28,852 bases of DNA from Amoeboaphelidium occidentale (taxonomy: Eukaryota > Aphelidiomycota > Aphelidea). Within the stretch, counting starts at the first letter, position 1, and each line of letters starts with the position of its first letter. A program made the position numbers and the translations under genes. Of the stretch, positions 1 to 8,647 are shown piece after piece. A model generated the notes under the pieces. The model did no database searches, was not told the origin of the DNA, and saw nothing but the letters and a program-made list of their open reading frames with translations. Location: positions 30,868-59,719 of the forward strand of contig JALGPX010000044.1 in NCBI GenBank assembly GCA_023515795.1, given 5' to 3'.

Positions 1-27
1 AAAAAAAATTATACTTCAAACACCCGC

Positions 28-33
28 TTTATT
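28..33 (-). terminator. polyadenylation signal of the MCC alpha gene
   Basis: AATAAA on the minus strand lies four bases beyond the TAA stop codon of the carboxylase gene. It is the canonical hexamer, but unusually close to the stop; the window edge hides the cleavage region beyond it. Confidence 0.45.
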
Positions 34-37
34 CCCT

Positions 38-2364
38 TTACTTCTTTGCCCCAGTGGTCTCAATTTTAACCATTAATGTCCCTGCTTCCACGACTTCTCC
101 TTCTTGTACATTAACAGTTACTAAGCCATCATGTTGTGCTTGTAGTCGTACTTCCATCTTCATACTCTCAAGTGTTAGAAGGTTCTGTCCTTTCTTAACT
201 TGATCTCCAGTCTTTACCATAATCTTCAGTATACGACATGGCATTGATGAAGTATATGGAGTCAAAGTATCGTCTTTTTGTGATGCATCCGAGAGTGAGG
301 CAAGTGGATCCTTTCTTACAAGTTTGAGAGCTTTTGGCCATGCAGTTTGGTCAATGTAGACTTTATCTTCTTCGCTGTTATCGTGAACTAGTTGGTACTT
401 CTTTCTCGTGATGCCAAATTGTATGGTTAAGGTTGTTAGAGATGAAGATTTCTCTGAGGAAATCAATTTGGAATTGAACCATGGTGTAGCCTTTTGGGTT
501 TTATCTGATTTCTTGACAATTCTGAAATCATAATTTAAATGATGTTGCTTGGATGGATCATCAAATGAGTTTCCTAGTCTTATGTACTCCACAGAAATTG
601 TAACAGGTTCAATTTGAGATGAATATGAAACTAAAAACTCTTCAGATGAAGGTTTCCATTGAATACCATTAGGACGCCAACCAATAGGGAGGAACTTGGA
701 ATGGACAGAGTTGCTTGATCTCTTGTGAATGTTCCACAGAGTAGCAACCAGAGCAGCTTCTTGTTCCTTGTTCAACCTAATCTCGGAAATATTCTCAACC
801 TCGACGGATCTATGTGGAGCTGCATCAACAAGTTTCTTTTCTGTTGATGGAGTCACTGATACAAATCCTTCATTTGATTCCTTTTTGGATTCTTTCAACA
901 TTTTCTCAATTAGATGAGTAGTATAAGTTCCATCTGTGAATTCCCGTCTGTTCATAATGTCAAGTAAGAATTTCTTGTTATTAGTTACTCCAATACACAC
1001 TGTTCGTAACAACGCGTCTTGCATTCTCCTAATGCAATCATCTCTTGTTGGAGCCCAAGTTGTTAATTTTGCAATCATGGGATCATAATAAACGGATATT
1101 TCAGATCCAGAATCAATTCCAGTATCATATCTTGGATATTGAGATGGAAGTTGGGCAGAAGATGATGCTGGGAATGAAGAGGAGTACATTGGAGACAATT
1201 GATGCCAACACAAAATAGATCCTGTTGATGGATAGAAATTATTATCAGGATCTTCAGCGTACAGTCTACATTCGATTGCATGACCATTGCGTTTGATAAC
1301 ATTGTTTCCGATAGTATCCTTCAAATTATAACCTTCAGCAACCATGATTTGCAGCTCAACCAAATCAAGTCCAGTGATAGCTTCAGTTATCGGATGTTCG
1401 ACTTGTAATCTGGTGTTTACTTCCAAGAAATAGAATCCTCCGTCTTCTTTTGAAACATCGTAAATGAACTCCACAGTTCCAGCGTTCTCGTAACCGATAC
1501 ATTTACCAACAGCAACTGCAGCATCTAGTATTTTCTTCAAAACTTGTGGTCTTTTTGCCAATAATGGGGATGGTGTCTCTTCAATAACTTTTTGATGTCT
1601 CCTCTGCACAGAACATTCTCTTTCAAACAAATGGTAGACATTACCATGTTTATCGCCAATGATTTGAACTTCAATATGTTTCACCTGTTCCAGAAACTTT
1701 TCAATTAACAACGCATCTGAACCAAAATTACGCAGAGCTTCACCTTTGGCAGCAAGAATTTCTTCTTTGAGATTTTCAGTAGATCGAACAATACGCATCC
1801 CTTTACCACCTCCGCCGTTTGAAGCCTTGATAAGTACAGGAAACCCAATTCTTTCGCATTCTTTTATCAGGAATTCAAGATCCGCGTTTCCTGCAGAGTA
1901 TCCCGGGACCAAAGGAACATTCGGAACCCTCTCCGTCAGAATTCGTTTTGCTTCAGACTTGCTTCCAAGTGAATCAATAACATCAGCTGAAGGCCCAATG
2001 AAGACAATTCCATTAGCCGAGCATAGCTTTGCAAATTCAGGGTTCTCACTTAGGAAACCATATCCAGGATGAACAGCATCAGCACCAGTTGATAAAGTTG
2101 CTGCAATAATTTTCTTGGCGTCCAAGTAAGTTTCAGCTGAGGAAGAGGATGGCCCCAATGAAACAGCCTCATCAGCCATGCGAACAAAAAGGGCATTCTT
2201 GTCACTAGTAAAAGATTGTAAACAGAAGCCAAAGAAACAATTTACCTTTCAGAGAAAACAGCAACACTCTTGATGCTCAGCTTTTGACATGTTTTAATTA
2301 TTCTGCATGCGATTTCCCCTCTGTTGGCTACGAGTATTTTTCTAATTTGAGTTCTAACAGTCAT
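38..2364 (-). CDS. mccA: methylcrotonyl-CoA carboxylase alpha (biotin carboxylase) subunit
   Basis: This is the biotin-containing subunit of 3-methylcrotonyl-CoA carboxylase, which acts in mitochondrial leucine breakdown; it carboxylates its biotin using ATP and bicarbonate. The model has two exons, 2364-2246 and 2204-38, with a 41-nt GT-TAG intron, giving 761 residues. The N-terminus carries the biotin-carboxylase motif [11 protein letters not shown], followed by [14 protein letters not shown], the ATP-grasp glycine loop NGGGGKGM, and [14 protein letters not shown]. The C-terminal biotinyl domain has ESMKMEV, with the acceptor lysine at about residue 722 (bases 158-160). The sequence around [12 protein letters not shown] fits MCC better than propionyl-CoA or pyruvate carboxylase. 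The start at 2364 is preceded directly by an in-frame TAA, so no cleavable mitochondrial presequence is visible. The beta subunit is not in the window. The family call is firm; the MCC subtype is likely. Confidence 0.9.
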
Positions 2365-2872
2365 TTACAGTATTGAAGTTGTTCAGTTGTGATGTGTGAA
2401 ACAATCGACAAACTGTGGGAAAAGTGCAAAATCCTTGCAAAACTGCGTGCAAGGTGATTTTTGCATTGTAGAGACTAAACGCGGATAGAAGAAAGCAAAT
2501 AACATCAGCATTTTTAATCGAGGCAGCTTTATGATCTTTTCAAGTGACTCCAATATTCTTGTGATGCTTAAGTTGTCATATGCGTTTCAATTCATCTCCA
2601 GCGCTCGCTATAGCTTCACTTTATACATTTTTTGTTCTTTTGCAATCCGTGAACCCTGGGGCTTATGTCGTCAACGATTCAGTGATATTATCAGTTTCGC
2701 AACAGCAACTCAAATAAGAAAACATGTGATGTTAACGTCTCCCAAAATAAACTTTGTATGCACAAAATGAATGAACGGCAACTCAAAGCCTGAGTCTGGG
2801 GTACTAATTATGGTGCATATTGACTTTCCGTTCTATCCTTGAAATATCTTTTTTTGTCTCAATCACAGAAGC
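2365..2872. promoter_or_regulatory. divergent intergenic region, mccA / SLA1
   Basis: This 508-bp stretch separates the two divergent starts and must hold both promoters. It contains an interrupted inverted repeat at 2425-2465 (listed separately) on the MCC side. A pyrimidine-rich run (CTTTTTTTGTCTC) lies just before the SLA1 ATG. A 79-codon reading frame at 2531-2770 has no recognisable domain and I treat it as chance. No tRNA or TATA box was convincing. Confidence 0.4.
2425..2465. repeat. interrupted inverted repeat in the mccA upstream region
   Basis: The core is CCTTGCA (2433-2439) and its exact complement TGCAAGG (2448-2454), with an 8-nt spacer. The arms extend outward imperfectly: TGCAAAAT on the left (2425-2432) pairs with ATTTTTGCA on the right (2457-2465), with small bulges. 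The element lies 61-101 bp upstream of the carboxylase ATG. It could be a dimeric transcription-factor site or a 5'UTR hairpin. Confidence 0.5.
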
Positions 2873-5800
2873 ATGGCTCCAACAGTTCTACAAGCGCTCT
2901 ATGATTACAGTGCAGAGGATGGAGATGAACTTTCTTTTACTTCTCATTCATATTTTGTGTCGCTTCCAGATTCATTGGACGAAGGTTGGCTAAAAGTTCG
3001 GCCGATATCACTAGAGTCTGAGCAGCAAGAGCATCCCAGCACAGAGGGAATAGTTCCAAAGAACTATGTCATTCAACTACCTTCTCTTGAGTCTACCATT
3101 CTTTATGACTATGATAAGCAGTCACCAGAGGAGCTTCATGTAAAAGAGGGCCAGAAAGTCACAGTCTATTTGCCGCTGTATGAAGATCGGGAGGAACTTG
3201 TTCAAAGTGTTGATGAAATCGGGTGGGTTCTGGCTTACAGTAATACTGAGCAGATATTTGGATTGGTTGCATCTTCTTACTTGTCTATATCATCGTCTAA
3301 TACCGCCGGTGAATCTGCAGTTCAGAATGACAACTATCAGGAATCGCAAGAATGGCTTCATGTTGACCAAGCTATGCTAGAAGCAGCAGAACAGGCCGTT
3401 TCATTTGATAACTTGAATTCTCCTACTTCCGAAGAAATGCCATCTGCACCGGTTCACTTTCGTACAACTGATTTAAAGTCTGCCCAGAACTCAGTCGATA
3501 ATGTTGCAGCCGAGAGAGATGAAAGCAAAACTCTCTTGTTTCCTGTTACTTTGATATACACACCTAAAACGGGATCTAAGAAGACTGTCAAGAGTAAAGA
3601 GGGAATATTGAGGCTGGGATCATCGAATATTTCATTCGTGAATGCATCAGACGGAACAGTTATACAGCAATGGACTTATAGTGATGTTTCAAATTATGGT
3701 GTCAATGGAAATAAGAAGAAGTGTGTTCTTGAGTTGGAATTTAAAGGAATTGAAGCTATGTACACTTTTAAGTTTGGATCACTCTCATCTGATGCAACAA
3801 CGGAAGCTGTTGGCGAAATTTTGAAAGCTGGGACTAAAGGTGGAAACGCAGCTTCTACAATCGACAAGTACCATTATGTATCTGTGAAAGCCAAGAGTCG
3901 CGCCTCGAAATCAAGAGACAATCTTGAGTCTTCTGCAGGAATGAAAAAATCTCTTAGTCGTGAAATAAGCGGCCCTGTGCATGGATCTTTAGTCAAACTA
4001 TCATCCAGTAACGATGTTTCGACTTTGGAAAAAACTGTCGGTATGTCTTTGCCTGAAGGCAAAGCAGAAGGAAAACTGAAAATGAATGTTCCTACAGAAA
4101 TGTTGCTAAAGAGACCTGCGCCTGCTTTACCACAAAGAGTTACCTCTAAGCCTGCTGAGCCTGCAACAGCACCTGCTGGTTTCGACGGTGATGGAATGTT
4201 CTGGGGAAAAGCAATCGCCTCTTACACTCCTCAGCAAGATGATGAACTTGAATTTTATGAAGGCGATATTATTGTTATCAAAAACATTATTGATGAAAAC
4301 TGGTTCTCGGGATACTTGAGAGACGACACTTCCAAGGTTGGGTTCATTCCTGCAAACTACGTTGAGCAAATATCAATGTCCCCTATTAGAGAGACTTCAG
4401 CTCCACCTAAAAGAGCAAAACCTCCTGTTCCAGTAAGAAGAGAAGCTCCGGAGCCAGTAGCATCCCAGCCTGCACCCGCAAAGCCGCCAAGAATTAGCAA
4501 TGTATCTGCAATTACCGCTGTAAGCGATGCAATCTCTTCGGCCCCACCTAAACCACCAAGACCTCAGTCAAATAGTAGTATGTCAAGGGAAACATCGCCT
4601 GTTGCAGAAGTCGCTCCGTCTTTGCCCTCAAGGCCGGCGCTTCCTGTGCAAGAATCGCGACCAAAAGAAAATCCTGTGGCAGAAGAAAGCATTCCAAGTT
4701 TGCCAAGTAGACCAGTCTTGAGTGAGACGCATCAAAAAGCTCTTAAAAAAGAATCTGAACCTTCAAGTAGGCCGGTTTCTGTTGCAAATGTTGCTGTTCC
4801 TACTGAACTCAGAGAATGGGCTGATAAAACTGGAACTTTCAAAGTTGAGGCCAAGTTTGTTGGGTTTAATGAAAAGGAAGATAAAGTTTTACTTATCAAG
4901 AAAAATAATGTTAAAATTGGGGTTCCTTTCGATAAGCTGTCTCTATCTGATCTTGAATTTCTCTTCCAGGAAACTAAAAACGCAAAGGTTAAGGTTGCGC
5001 TGGACAAGGCTCAAATCAAAAGCCCTGGGAAAAAATCTAGATCTTTGGAACAATCACCAGTCGAAGAGCCTCCTAAGAAGGGCAATCCTCCATTGGATCC
5101 TATCAAAGGATATGACTGGAATGCATATCTTACGAAATGTGGTATTGACTCGGTGTCTGCTAGGCAATATGCTCAAACTTTTGAAAAGGAAAAGATGGGT
5201 CATGACGCCATCGAAGGATTTAACCGAGACTTGTTAAAATCTCTGGGTGTAGCAGAGGGTCACATTATAAAGATCCTCAAGTTCTCAAACAGGTTGAGCT
5301 CTGATCCTGTTCCTCCAGCTGAAACGAGAGGCTCTAGAATTGAGGCTACAGCTGAGAATAAGTTTGAGTTCAAACCTATTGCGCCAGTTATTGCTCCTGC
5401 AGTCGTTTCTACACCCAAGGTTTCTTCCGCGTCTAGCAAGACCGATGATTTCAAACCAGACGAGAAGGTTGTCGCTAAAGAAAAAGAGCTGGAAAAGAAG
5501 AACTTGGAATTTTTGGACTCTATTTTTGCCAAGAAAATGTCTGTTTCCTCGTCGACTTCGACACCTAATTTAGTCGTCAACAATGATCCTTTTGCCTCTG
5601 GAACATCATCTGAAACTAAACGGGAATTCGAAAGAATCAAACAGTTGGAAGAAGATGAGCGCCTAGCCCGGAAACTGCAAGAAGAAGAAAACAAGCGGGC
5701 TGGAAGGTCACAGACACCTAATATTCCGAGAGTCAGCGCAGTGAATTCAGAGGCTGTTCGGAAGTCCAGTTTACCTGCTTCGTTTACGGCTAGCACCCTC

Positions 5801-6937
5801 CCAACTTCTGCGACCCCAACTGCCCAAAACGATACCAAATGGGAGCCTTTTGGAGCTGGAAACGATCCTTTTAGCACCTCGTTTGGAAATACTTCTTCTG
5901 CGGCATCTTTGCCTAGAGTCTCTACCGGTACTGCAACCGTTAGAAGAAGACAAAATAAGTCTGGAACGAAAGATCTGGTTGATCCTGAAGCTATTTTCCA
6001 AGCAGCTAAAGTAAGCACGAACAATGAGTCTAGTTCTGCGTTATGGGATGAGGCGTTTTCTAGCAATACAACAGCACAGCCTGTCAGGGCTAGCAGCATG
6101 ACCAATATTGTTCCGCAGCAACGGCCGCCTGTGCAGAATACTCACAGTGTTACGATGTCGACTCCTCCGATCCAACAGAATACATTTAGGCCGCATCAGC
6201 CAGTGCAACAGAGGCCATCATTACCTCCGGTTTCATCAACACCGCCACTTATTCCTATTCCTGCAACTGTGGTCCCGTTACCGGTTAATGTTTCTAATGG
6301 AGACGGTATGATCGTAAATAATCCTACAAATCCATCTGGTCCATCTTCTATCTTCCCACCCCAGAACAATATTGGTTTCGCTGCATTGCAGCAACAGCAA
6401 CAGCCGCCTGTTACGCAACAACTCAATTCAGGATTTACCTCTCAGCAAGGATCAAGCTTTGGTTTCAGCACTCAAGGTCAGCAGCAAGTCAATAATGTGA
6501 GACCAAATCTTTCACAGCAACAATCTGCACCTGTGTTCTCACAGAGCAACGTTGGAATGGGAAATCAAAGCTTCAATTCTGGAATCAAACCACAGCCTCA
6601 ACAACAAATGTTCAATCCTCCTATTCAACCCAACCAACAGCAACCGCCTTTTCAGCCATCTTTCAATCCACAACAGTACAATACTCCAATGCAAAATCAG
6701 CCTAACCAGTTTGGTTTTCAGCCTCAACAACCAATGATGAATCCTATGATGCAACAACCTCAGTTTCCACAAATGCAGTTTCCTTCGTTTCCTAATCAGC
6801 CTGGAATGGCTCCGTTTCCGGGACAGCCGCAGATGGTCTTTCCAAACCAACAGCAGCAGCAGCCTCAACAGCCACCACAACAGTTTCAACGTCCACCAAC
6901 CGGCTCCTCGCAACAATACGGTGGAAGTTGGCGGTAA
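2873..6937 (+). CDS. SLA1: SLA1-like endocytic actin-patch adaptor
   Basis: This is the cortical actin-patch adaptor that links clathrin coat, NPFxD cargo and the actin nucleation machinery during endocytosis. The 1354-residue frame has no intron. Domains in order are: SH3-1 (residues about 1-70, starting ALYDYSAEDGDELSF); SH3-2 (about 72-145, LYDYDKQSPEELHV); the PH-like segment (about 223-305); SH3-3 (about 442-500, IASYTPQQDDELEFYEGD); a proline-rich linker with PPKPPRP-type SH3 ligands; SHD1, the NPFxD-binding domain (about 644-715, REWADKTGTFKVEAKFVGF); and the SAM-like SHD2 (about 746-806, YDWNAYLTKCGIDS). After a charged helix comes a long Q/P/N-rich tail (about 1080-1354), typical of SLA1 proteins and prone to self-association. 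Its length and order match yeast SLA1. Its stop lies 33 bp from that of the convergent golgin gene. Confidence 0.95.
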   Translation: MAPTVLQALYDYSAEDGDELSFTSHSYFVSLPDSLDEGWLKVRPISLESEQQEHPSTEGIVPKNYVIQLPSLESTILYDYDKQSPEELHVKEGQKVTVYLPLYEDREELVQSVDEIGWVLAYSNTEQIFGLVASSYLSISSSNTAGESAVQNDNYQESQEWLHVDQAMLEAAEQAVSFDNLNSPTSEEMPSAPVHFRTTDLKSAQNSVDNVAAERDESKTLLFPVTLIYTPKTGSKKTVKSKEGILRLGSSNISFVNASDGTVIQQWTYSDVSNYGVNGNKKKCVLELEFKGIEAMYTFKFGSLSSDATTEAVGEILKAGTKGGNAASTIDKYHYVSVKAKSRASKSRDNLESSAGMKKSLSREISGPVHGSLVKLSSSNDVSTLEKTVGMSLPEGKAEGKLKMNVPTEMLLKRPAPALPQRVTSKPAEPATAPAGFDGDGMFWGKAIASYTPQQDDELEFYEGDIIVIKNIIDENWFSGYLRDDTSKVGFIPANYVEQISMSPIRETSAPPKRAKPPVPVRREAPEPVASQPAPAKPPRISNVSAITAVSDAISSAPPKPPRPQSNSSMSRETSPVAEVAPSLPSRPALPVQESRPKENPVAEESIPSLPSRPVLSETHQKALKKESEPSSRPVSVANVAVPTELREWADKTGTFKVEAKFVGFNEKEDKVLLIKKNNVKIGVPFDKLSLSDLEFLFQETKNAKVKVALDKAQIKSPGKKSRSLEQSPVEEPPKKGNPPLDPIKGYDWNAYLTKCGIDSVSARQYAQTFEKEKMGHDAIEGFNRDLLKSLGVAEGHIIKILKFSNRLSSDPVPPAETRGSRIEATAENKFEFKPIAPVIAPAVVSTPKVSSASSKTDDFKPDEKVVAKEKELEKKNLEFLDSIFAKKMSVSSSTSTPNLVVNNDPFASGTSSETKREFERIKQLEEDERLARKLQEEENKRAGRSQTPNIPRVSAVNSEAVRKSSLPASFTASTLPTSATPTAQNDTKWEPFGAGNDPFSTSFGNTSSAASLPRVSTGTATVRRRQNKSGTKDLVDPEAIFQAAKVSTNNESSSALWDEAFSSNTTAQPVRASSMTNIVPQQRPPVQNTHSVTMSTPPIQQNTFRPHQPVQQRPSLPPVSSTPPLIPIPATVVPLPVNVSNGDGMIVNNPTNPSGPSSIFPPQNNIGFAALQQQQQPPVTQQLNSGFTSQQGSSFGFSTQGQQQVNNVRPNLSQQQSAPVFSQSNVGMGNQSFNSGIKPQPQQQMFNPPIQPNQQQPPFQPSFNPQQYNTPMQNQPNQFGFQPQQPMMNPMMQQPQFPQMQFPSFPNQPGMAPFPGQPQMVFPNQQQQQPQQPPQQFQRPPTGSSQQYGGSWR

Positions 6938-6970
6938 ATAGATTTTTTTGAGGAAACATTCTGAGATTTT

Positions 6971-8491
6971 CTATTGTGGTTTTAGGATTTGCTCTACATA
7001 AGAAGGGTCATTCTTGATTTTCTCTCTCCAAAAATCTACATCGTGGTCATGTCGACATTCTTCCCAAACTCCAAATCGAAACAGAGTAAAGAATACGAGT
7101 AAATGAAGAGCTACAACATAAATCAAAGTGCTGGTGCGTATAATGGAATTCGACATGAAAATTTTAAACATTTTCAGTACAGCCCCATCTGCCCTTTGCC
7201 TTCGATCTGTTGAATTCTGGAACCCAAGTCTTCTCGGAGGTTCAATTGATACTTCAAATTGCTTGCTTCTTTCGTTTTCTGCTTTCAATACATAAATATC
7301 GTTCTGCAACTGCCGTACTGTGGCTTCCAATTCCATATTTCTCTGATGAAATCGATCTCTCTGAGAAGTCAGTACGGAAACTAGAGAATTATCCTGAGCA
7401 ACACTTGAAGGCCGATTAATTGAAACAACATCTGTTTCAAGCTTCTTGATCATCTGCTTGTAATTTTCAACTTCTTTTTCCAAGTCTTCAACCTTTTTCT
7501 CGTATCCCTTCTCTTTGTAATCATTAAACTCTGTTCTAATCTGTGTCAAGTCTGTTTGCAGCTTACGTGCTTTTTGAATTGCCAATGCTTGAACAGAAAG
7601 CCCTTCTTGGAAATTAGAGAACTCGACCTCTCTAAAAGCATCCAATTCTTTCTTAATTTCGTCAAAATCTTTAAGTTTCTGTCGCAGGATCATAATTTCT
7701 GACTGCATAGCATTCTTTTCCTTTTTAATTTCTTCAAGTTTGCCTTCAGTCTTTTTCAGAGAATCCTTAAGAGCTGCCACTTCGTCATCTTTCTTTGATA
7801 GAATCTGATTAAGATTCTTTATAGTGTTCTGGTACTCCACCATATCGTTTGCGTTCTGTGGGCTCAACATGATTTCACTGCGACGGCCTTGTTTCATCAA
7901 CGTTTCCTCTCGTGACAGTTTCAATCGCAACTTTTCTAATTCTTGTTCTAATTGCGTGATATAAGTCTCTCTGCTCGCTGAAATATCATTTGACTCAGAA
8001 AGTTTCCTGACTTGTGCCTGACTTCGTAATAATTCCAACTGACTTTCCAGTTCCTTTGAGCGTAACCGTTCTTCCTCAACTTTAGCCTTCCATTCTTTTT
8101 CTACTGCGGCAAGTATTTCAGCGTTGGCGTTATTGTCCCCCGGAGCATCCAACTGAATTCTGCACTTCTCTAGTAACGGTGCAGGATCAACACATTCCAT
8201 CAGCAAGTTGCACACTCCCATATACTCAAACTCTACGAACTTCAGCTTCTTGCTTAAAGAATCGATTTCTGTCTGATAATGCTTAATCAGTTTAACAACA
8301 TCCGCTGAATTCCCTGCAGAACTTTGTCGGTATTGCTTCGTTAATTCTGCCAATTGCTTTCTGTTCTGTAAAGTGCTCTGCTGATTTTCTTCTATTTCCT
8401 TCCATACTTTATCCATTTGAGTCTGAAGCTGAAGCATATTGACCTGTTGCCATTTCGAAATTGCCTTTGTTACGGCATCCTTCAGATCCAT
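6971..8491 (-). CDS. COY1: CASP/COY1-type Golgi tail-anchored coiled-coil protein
   Basis: This is a golgin of the CASP family (yeast Coy1), a cytoplasmic coiled coil tail-anchored in Golgi membranes and involved in vesicle tethering within the Golgi. The protein has 506 residues in one exon. The N-terminus (WQQVNMLQLQTQMDKVWKEI) matches the CASP start. Nearly continuous heptad-rich coiled coil fills residues about 20-420. A family-typical C-terminus follows: one membrane span at about 455-473 (LIYVVALHLLVFFTLF), then FRFGVWEECRH and the short tail DPSYVEQILKPQ. It is shorter than animal CASP (over 600 residues). It diverges from SMC2 across 156 bp. Confidence 0.9.
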   Translation of the reverse strand: MDLKDAVTKAISKWQQVNMLQLQTQMDKVWKEIEENQQSTLQNRKQLAELTKQYRQSSAGNSADVVKLIKHYQTEIDSLSKKLKFVEFEYMGVCNLLMECVDPAPLLEKCRIQLDAPGDNNANAEILAAVEKEWKAKVEEERLRSKELESQLELLRSQAQVRKLSESNDISASRETYITQLEQELEKLRLKLSREETLMKQGRRSEIMLSPQNANDMVEYQNTIKNLNQILSKKDDEVAALKDSLKKTEGKLEEIKKEKNAMQSEIMILRQKLKDFDEIKKELDAFREVEFSNFQEGLSVQALAIQKARKLQTDLTQIRTEFNDYKEKGYEKKVEDLEKEVENYKQMIKKLETDVVSINRPSSVAQDNSLVSVLTSQRDRFHQRNMELEATVRQLQNDIYVLKAENERSKQFEVSIEPPRRLGFQNSTDRRQRADGAVLKMFKIFMSNSIIRTSTLIYVVALHLLVFFTLFRFGVWEECRHDHDVDFWREKIKNDPSYVEQILKPQ

Positions 8492-8647
8492 CCTGTATCA
8501 GCCCACAAAAACAATCACCAGGTTCGGAAGGCAACTATAATTCTCTATAAAGTTATGCGTTTAATACGGTAAGCCTGATGGTACCCGTGTTATTCCAATT
8601 GACCACGTCGTGTCCGAAACAGTAGCGGCGCTCGTGTTGTTTCAACA
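8492..8647. promoter_or_regulatory. divergent promoter, COY1 / SMC2
   Basis: Only 156 bp separate the two ATG codons, so the two genes must share or overlap promoters. The SMC2 side is GC-richer (CACGTCGTGTCCG, GCGGCGCTCGTG) than most intergenic DNA here. No TATA box is obvious. Confidence 0.4.

Noticed and set aside
2531-2770. 79-codon frame between mccA and SLA1
   Set aside because: No motif, no conserved feature, and it sits in a divergent promoter; chance is the simplest reading.
5260-6105. 281-codon minus-strand reading frame inside SLA1
   Set aside because: It lies wholly opposite a confident SLA1 frame, has no domain, and its composition is the complement of Ser/Ala/Pro codons.
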